DNA of 64,000 nucleotides, from NCBI GenBank assembly GCA_013166775.1, contig JABLTJ010000001.1:1-64000 (forward strand). Reading direction: 5' to 3'. This DNA comes from Promethearchaeati archaeon (GTDB lineage Archaea; Asgardarchaeota; Heimdallarchaeia; Heimdallarchaeales; Heimdallarchaeaceae). Shown here in pieces: positions 60,436 to 64,000 of the stretch. Both the position numbers and the translations under genes were made by a program. The first letter of the stretch is position 1; each line of letters starts with the position of its first letter. The notes under the pieces were generated by a model that did no database searches, was not told the origin of the DNA, and saw only the letters and a program-made list of their open reading frames with translations.

Positions 60436-60768
60436 ATGTCTAAAGTAAAAAATATAGGACTTCCAGGTGTAGAACCACCTGCAACAGAATGCGAAGATCC
60501 TCGTTGTCCTTTTCATGGTAAACTTCCTGTAAGAGGAAGGGTTTTCCAAGGTAAAGTGATATCAGATAAAATGAGGAGAACTGTAGTTATCCGACGAGAT
60601 TTCTTGAAATACGTAAAGAAGTATAGAAGATACGAAAGAGCTCACGGGAAGATTTCTGCTCATAATCCACCATGTCTCAATGTAAAAGAAGGAGATGTGG
60701 TCTTAGCTGCAGAATGTCGTCCATTAGCAAAAACAGTCAGTTTCGTAGTCGTTCAAAAGTTGAAATAA
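60436..60768 (+). CDS. rps17: Ribosomal protein uS17
   Basis: The OB-fold protein has GRVFQGKVISDKMRRTVVIRR, YERAHGKISAHNPPCLNVKEG and a zinc-like CEDPRCPFHG stretch near the N-terminus, all usual for archaeal uS17. I choose the ATG at 60436 (MSKVKNI), 9 bases after GAGGTG; an in-frame ATG at 60400 lies inside the folded leader and is less likely. Confidence 0.95.
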   Translation: MSKVKNIGLPGVEPPATECEDPRCPFHGKLPVRGRVFQGKVISDKMRRTVVIRRDFLKYVKKYRRYERAHGKISAHNPPCLNVKEGDVVLAAECRPLAKTVSFVVVQKLK

Positions 60769-60777
60769 GGTGGTATT

Positions 60778-61194
60778 ATGGCGAAAAGAAAAACAGTTGG
60801 ACGAACTCAAGTTCATATAACAAAAGGACTAATGGTGGGCTCCAAAATTAGATGTGCAGATAATTCTGGAGCAAGAATAGTGCAAATTATAGCTGTAAAG
60901 CACTATAGAGGAAGACTCAATCGTATCCCTCGTGCCTCCGTATCAGATATGGTTATTGTATCTGTAAAGCAAGGAACTCCTCAAAGAAGAAAACAGATTT
61001 TTTCAGCGGTTGTCGTAAGACAAAAATTAGCTTATCGTCGCCGTTCTGGAGATTGGATTCAATTTGAAGAGAATGCTGTTGTGTTAACAAACGAAGTAGG
61101 GGATCCCATTGGAAGTGAAATTAGAGGACCCATTGCCAAAGAAGCAGCTGAAAAATGGCCAAGGATTGCTCATCAAGCATCCATTATAGTTTAG
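60778..61194 (+). CDS. rpl14: Ribosomal protein uL14
   Basis: MVGSKIRCADNSGARIVQII, DMVIVSVKQGTPQ, VVRQKLAYRRRSGDWIQFEENAV and the C-terminal GPIAKEAAEKWPRIAHQAS identify archaeal uL14 (138 residues). It follows uS17 after 9 bases with GGTGG as ribosome site. Confidence 0.97.
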   Translation: MAKRKTVGRTQVHITKGLMVGSKIRCADNSGARIVQIIAVKHYRGRLNRIPRASVSDMVIVSVKQGTPQRRKQIFSAVVVRQKLAYRRRSGDWIQFEENAVVLTNEVGDPIGSEIRGPIAKEAAEKWPRIAHQASIIV

Positions 61195-61205
61195 GAGTGA
61201 TGAAG

Positions 61206-61766
61206 ATGACAGCAATAAAAACAAAACAACCACGAAAACAACGTAAAAGATACTTCAAAGCTCCTTATCACATTCGAAACAGAATGATGACAGCTCCACT
61301 CTCTGATGCACTTAGAGAAAAATATGGCGTTCGTCGTCTTCCAGTTCATAGGGATGACAAAATTGTGGTTTTCAAAAACAAATCAGGCGATGAGGAAATC
61401 AAAGGAAAAGTAATTAAAGTTTTACCTCAACAATACGCAATTCATATTGAAGGACATAGTAAAGAGAAAGCTGATGGTACCATTGTTAGTTTTCCTGTTC
61501 ATCCAAGCAATGTTGTAATTACTTCTTTACATTTAAGAGATAGAAAACGTAGAGAAATGATTCAGCGACGTTCAAGGAAGGAGCTTACTGAAGAAGAGTT
61601 GACTGCGGGAATATATGATGATGAGGAAGAGTTAGAAGAAACTCTTGAAGATCATGACATCCCTGAGGAAGAAGATCTATTTGAAGAATTTGAAGAATTA
61701 GAAGCTGATGACTCTGCAGCGGTTGAAGACTCTACAGAAGCTGAAAAAGAGGAGGTGTCATCATGA
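61206..61766 (+). CDS. rpl24: Ribosomal protein uL24 with acidic C-terminal tail
   Basis: Core: KQRKRYFKAPYHIRNRMMTA, the KOW motif region EEIKGKVIKVLPQQYAIHIE and HPSNVVITSLHLRDRKR. The last 55 residues are strongly acidic (DDEEELEETLEDHD and EEFEELEADD), unlike the short tail of most archaeal uL24. The ATG at 61206 is about 8 bases behind GGAG; an ATG at 61200 is also in frame. The last codons overlap eS4 (ATGA). Confidence 0.94.
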   Translation: MTAIKTKQPRKQRKRYFKAPYHIRNRMMTAPLSDALREKYGVRRLPVHRDDKIVVFKNKSGDEEIKGKVIKVLPQQYAIHIEGHSKEKADGTIVSFPVHPSNVVITSLHLRDRKRREMIQRRSRKELTEEELTAGIYDDEEELEETLEDHDIPEEEDLFEEFEELEADDSAAVEDSTEAEKEEVSS

Positions 61767-62530
61767 CAAAAAGTGGTAGCAAAAGACATCTAAAGAGATA
61801 TATGGTTTCTAAACATATTCCTGTTTCCAAGAAAGAATTCAAGTATACAGTTAAACCAGCTCCGGGACCACATGCAGCAGATGATTGTATCCCTATAGCA
61901 ATTTTGCTCAGAGATATGTTCAACTACGCTCGAAACATGAGTGAAATAAAGAGAATTTTATACGAACGAAATGTAGTTGTAGATGGGAGAGTAAAAACAA
62001 ATAGAAAACATCCTTTAGGATTTATGGATGTACTTTCATTCCCAAAAATAAACGAGCACTATAGGTTGATTTACTTGCCAAAAATGGGACTTAGAACCGT
62101 TCCAATAACTGAAAACGAAATGAATGTAAAACTGTGTCAAATCAAAAATAAGACTACAATAAAAGGAGGATTGACTCAAATAAATCTTCATGATGGTCGA
62201 AACATAATTTTAAGTCCAGAAGATTCAAAAAACCAATCCTATTATACTCATAACACATTGAAAATATCCATTCCAGACCAGAAAATACTAGAAAGCTATG
62301 AATTGAAAATTGGCAATTATGGTTTTGTTACAAGTGGTAGATGGATGGGTAAGCACGGGATTATTGAAGAAATAAGTAGTCATGGAACAAAGAAAACACG
62401 AACAGTGACATTAAACACATCTGAAGGAGAAAAATTAGTTACTCTGTACCGGTATATCTTTGTTGTTGGAGCTGAATCTCCAAGTGTAACTATTGAAGGC
62501 AAGAAGATAAAGGTGAAAGCTAATGAGTGA
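61763..62530 (+). CDS. Ribosomal protein eS4
   Basis: S4e with the S4-like N-domain (HLKRYMVSKHIPVSKKEFKY, IPIAILLRDMFNYARNMSEI, LYERNVVVDGRVKTNRKHPL) and a KOW-type C-terminal domain (NYGFVTSGRWMGKHGIIEE). 255 residues. It overlaps uL24 by 4 bases and uL5 by 8, so translation is likely coupled. Confidence 0.96.
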   Translation: MTKSGSKRHLKRYMVSKHIPVSKKEFKYTVKPAPGPHAADDCIPIAILLRDMFNYARNMSEIKRILYERNVVVDGRVKTNRKHPLGFMDVLSFPKINEHYRLIYLPKMGLRTVPITENEMNVKLCQIKNKTTIKGGLTQINLHDGRNIILSPEDSKNQSYYTHNTLKISIPDQKILESYELKIGNYGFVTSGRWMGKHGIIEEISSHGTKKTRTVTLNTSEGEKLVTLYRYIFVVGAESPSVTIEGKKIKVKANE

Positions 62531-63089
62531 TGAAGCTGTAGAACAAGAGACTTTTGTACCTCAATTTGCTGAGGAGTGGGAAAAAAGTCCAATGAAAAAA
62601 CCTCGATTAACTGCTTTAATTATTAATGCTTCTATTGGTGAATCAGGACCAAGATTCGAAAGAGCAAAAGAGATTTTGCGACAGATTACAAACAAAGAAC
62701 CAGCGGATAGACATGCTAAAGAAAGTGTTAGAGGTTTCAATATCAGAAAAGGAGAACCCATAGCTGCTTTAGTTACATTAAGAGGAGAAGATGCTAAAAC
62801 AATGCTAAAAAGATTGCTTTACGCTTATGATTATATCTTAAAAGCAAATTCTTTTGATAATCAAGGAAACTTTGCCTTTGGTATAAACGAACATGTCGAT
62901 ATCGAAAATGCACCATTTGATCCAATGTTAGGAACTATAGGATTCAATGTAGTTGTAAAACTGGAAAGATCTGGTTATAGATTGAAGTATAGACAAAGAA
63001 AAAGAAAGAAGATCCCCAAAAAACATTTGTTAAATCCATCAGAAGCAATGGAGTTTATGAGGACAGAGTTTGGGGTGAAGATAATTTAG
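62523..63089 (+). CDS. rpl5: Ribosomal protein uL5
   Basis: Archaeal uL5 with NASIGESGPRFERAKEILRQ, FNIRKGEPIAALVTLRG, FAFGINEHVDIENAPFDPM and GFNVVVKLERSGYRL. The 188-residue length is typical. It begins inside the end of eS4. Confidence 0.96.
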   Translation: MSDEAVEQETFVPQFAEEWEKSPMKKPRLTALIINASIGESGPRFERAKEILRQITNKEPADRHAKESVRGFNIRKGEPIAALVTLRGEDAKTMLKRLLYAYDYILKANSFDNQGNFAFGINEHVDIENAPFDPMLGTIGFNVVVKLERSGYRLKYRQRKRKKIPKKHLLNPSEAMEFMRTEFGVKII

Positions 63090-63099
63090 GTGACGGAAA

Positions 63100-63267
63100 A
63101 TGCAAAAAAGAAGAGAAATTAACTATGGAAAAGGATCTCGAACCTGCAGACGTTGCGGAACACACAAAGCTATTATTAGGCGAGGTGGTTTGTCTGTCTG
63201 TAGAAGATGTATTAGAGAAATTTACACCAAAATAGGCTTCAGAAAAACAGGAAGTCGTGGAGGATAA
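63100..63267 (+). CDS. rps14: Ribosomal protein uS14 (zinc type)
   Basis: A 55-residue protein with the zinc cysteines C16, C19, C34 and C37 (TCRRCGTHKAII, VCRRCIRE) and the ending FRKTGSRGG typical of archaeal uS14. GGTGA stands 6 bases before the ATG. Confidence 0.96.
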   Translation: MQKRREINYGKGSRTCRRCGTHKAIIRRGGLSVCRRCIREIYTKIGFRKTGSRGG

Positions 63268-63279
63268 GGAGGTAATAAT

Positions 63280-63669
63280 ATGCAAATGGATACACTATCA
63301 GATGCTTTAACTGCAATCTTGAATGCTGAAAAGACAGGAAAGAAAACCGTCACTGTTAAACCTGCAAGCAAGATAATCGCTAATGTACTAAGAACTGTAC
63401 AAAGAGCAGGATATCTCGGCGAGTTAGAATATATAGAAAATCATAGAGGGGGCATGTTCGATATCCAACTTCTTGGACGAATAAACAAATGTGGAGTTAT
63501 CAAACCTCGTTTTCCTGTTAAAAAGGATAAATTTGAAGAAGAAGAAAGGAAATATCTACCTGCTAGAGGTTTTGGGATTATAGTAGTTACTACTCCAGAA
63601 GGAGTTATGAGCCACGAAGATGCAAAAGAAAAAGGAATTGGAGGACGTCTATTAGCCTATATGTTCTGA
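63280..63669 (+). CDS. rps8: Ribosomal protein uS8
   Basis: The 129-residue protein has DTLSDALTAILNAEKTGKKT, ANVLRTVQRAGYLGELEYIE and ARGFGIIVVTTPEGVMSHED, normal for archaeal uS8. A strong GGAGG site lies 7 bases before the ATG at 63280. Confidence 0.96.
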   Translation: MQMDTLSDALTAILNAEKTGKKTVTVKPASKIIANVLRTVQRAGYLGELEYIENHRGGMFDIQLLGRINKCGVIKPRFPVKKDKFEEEERKYLPARGFGIIVVTTPEGVMSHEDAKEKGIGGRLLAYMF

Positions 63670-63678
63670 GGTGATTAC

Positions 63679-64000
63679 ATGCAACAATTATATTTAAAAA
63701 GGGATATTGAATTGCCGGAAGATGTTACTATTACACTGAAAGATAATGTTGTAACAGCAGAAGGAGCTAAAGGAAAACTCACACGAGATTTCTCTGATTT
63801 CGATGTAGAATTGAAGAAAACGAAGACAAAAGTCAACGTTAAAGCTTATTTCATCAACAAGAAAAAGAAAGCTAAAGCATTAGCTTTAGTAGGCTATATT
63901 CAAAACATGATTAAGGGAGTAACTGAAGGGTATATTTACAAATCAAAAATAGTCTATAGTCACTTTCCCATCACAGTGGAACCAGATAATAAGAAGAAGA
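63679..64000 (+). CDS. rpl6: Ribosomal protein uL6, C-terminus cut by window edge
   Basis: The first 107 residues are visible: the domain with VTITLKDNVVTAEGAKGKLT and the second-domain start with MIKGVTEGYIYKSKIVYSHF, followed by PITVEP, as in uL6. GGTGAT lies 3-8 bases before the ATG. About 70 residues are missing beyond base 64000. Confidence 0.95.
   Translation, partial: MQQLYLKRDIELPEDVTITLKDNVVTAEGAKGKLTRDFSDFDVELKKTKTKVNVKAYFINKKKKAKALALVGYIQNMIKGVTEGYIYKSKIVYSHFPITVEPDNKKK

Overview
This is an AT-rich, gene-dense archaeal chromosome segment. Evidence for archaea: V/A-type ATPase, proteasome-activating ATPase, PCNA, GINS, TFE, TFS, Rpo4 and Rpo11, aMBF1, aIF2-alpha, aRF1, Nop10, Csl4, Hef, archaeal NAC, intron-containing tRNA genes and an archaeal-order ribosomal protein cluster. 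An eL38-like protein, a small RPA14-like OB protein, an RNase III-domain protein and bactofilin-like proteins point to the TACK/Asgard side; I lean to Asgard, as an inference. No insertion sequence, prophage, CRISPR array or rRNA gene was seen.

Layout. 1-3.5 kb: sugar genes on the minus strand (TrmB regulator, bifunctional PGI/PMI, GlmS cut by the window edge). 3.6-8.5 kb: tRNA-Val, a 38-residue membrane microprotein, a D-serine dehydratase-like enzyme, a DUF2110-like protein, Trm56, the proteasomal ATPase and an HD-domain protein. 8.5-12 kb: information-processing genes (eL38-like, aMBF1, TFS, RPA14-like OB protein, PCNA, Gins51, eS27) and tRNA-Leu(CAA) with an intron. 12-18.4 kb: a secreted caspase/legumain-like protease, an M24 peptidase, TFE, a frameshifted AlkD-like gene, a VOC protein, a flavin reductase-like protein, tRNA-Pro and ComB. 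18.4-31 kb: V-ATPase A-B, GlmM, V-ATPase H-F, NAC, a PUA protein, Taw2, tRNA-splicing endonuclease with a PIN-ATPase-KH protein, RpiA, a proline-rich membrane protein and V-ATPase D. 31-35 kb: Csl4, DUF2067, Rpo11, an RNase III-like protein, DUF99, aIF2-alpha and Nop10.

34.9-42.5 kb is one long minus-strand information operon: SRP54, TrmY, Pus10, eL21, Rpo4, DUF655, KsgA/Dim1, HemK2-like methyltransferase, TrmJ and a METTL5-like methyltransferase. It is followed by two tandem bactofilin-like genes, tRNA-Leu(UAA) with an intron, AspRS, UMP kinase, aRF1, a winged-helix gene next to a cupin-type phosphoglucose isomerase relative lacking most metal ligands, a DinB-like protein, tRNA-Ile(GAU) with an intron in the D-arm, a frameshifted NTF2-like gene, Hef, an MFS exporter and ValRS. 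The window ends in the second half of the S10/spc ribosomal cluster (uL22, uS3, uL29, Rpp29, uS17, uL14, uL24, eS4, uL5, uS14, uS8, uL6).

The strongest points for a second look are: the 31-nt D-arm intron of tRNA-Ile, whose flanks form a bulge-helix-bulge predicting exact splicing, together with an EndA homologue that seems to lack the catalytic histidine; a three-way-junction RNA element behind its own promoter ahead of uS17; the degenerate cupin PGI; an NIKD motif in aRF1; the surface-exposed caspase-like protease; the paired bactofilin-like proteins; and the proline-rich membrane protein next to V-ATPase D. RNA modification is heavily represented (Trm56, Taw2, Pus10, TrmY, TrmJ, KsgA, METTL5-like), and HemK2 and its likely substrate aRF1 are both present.
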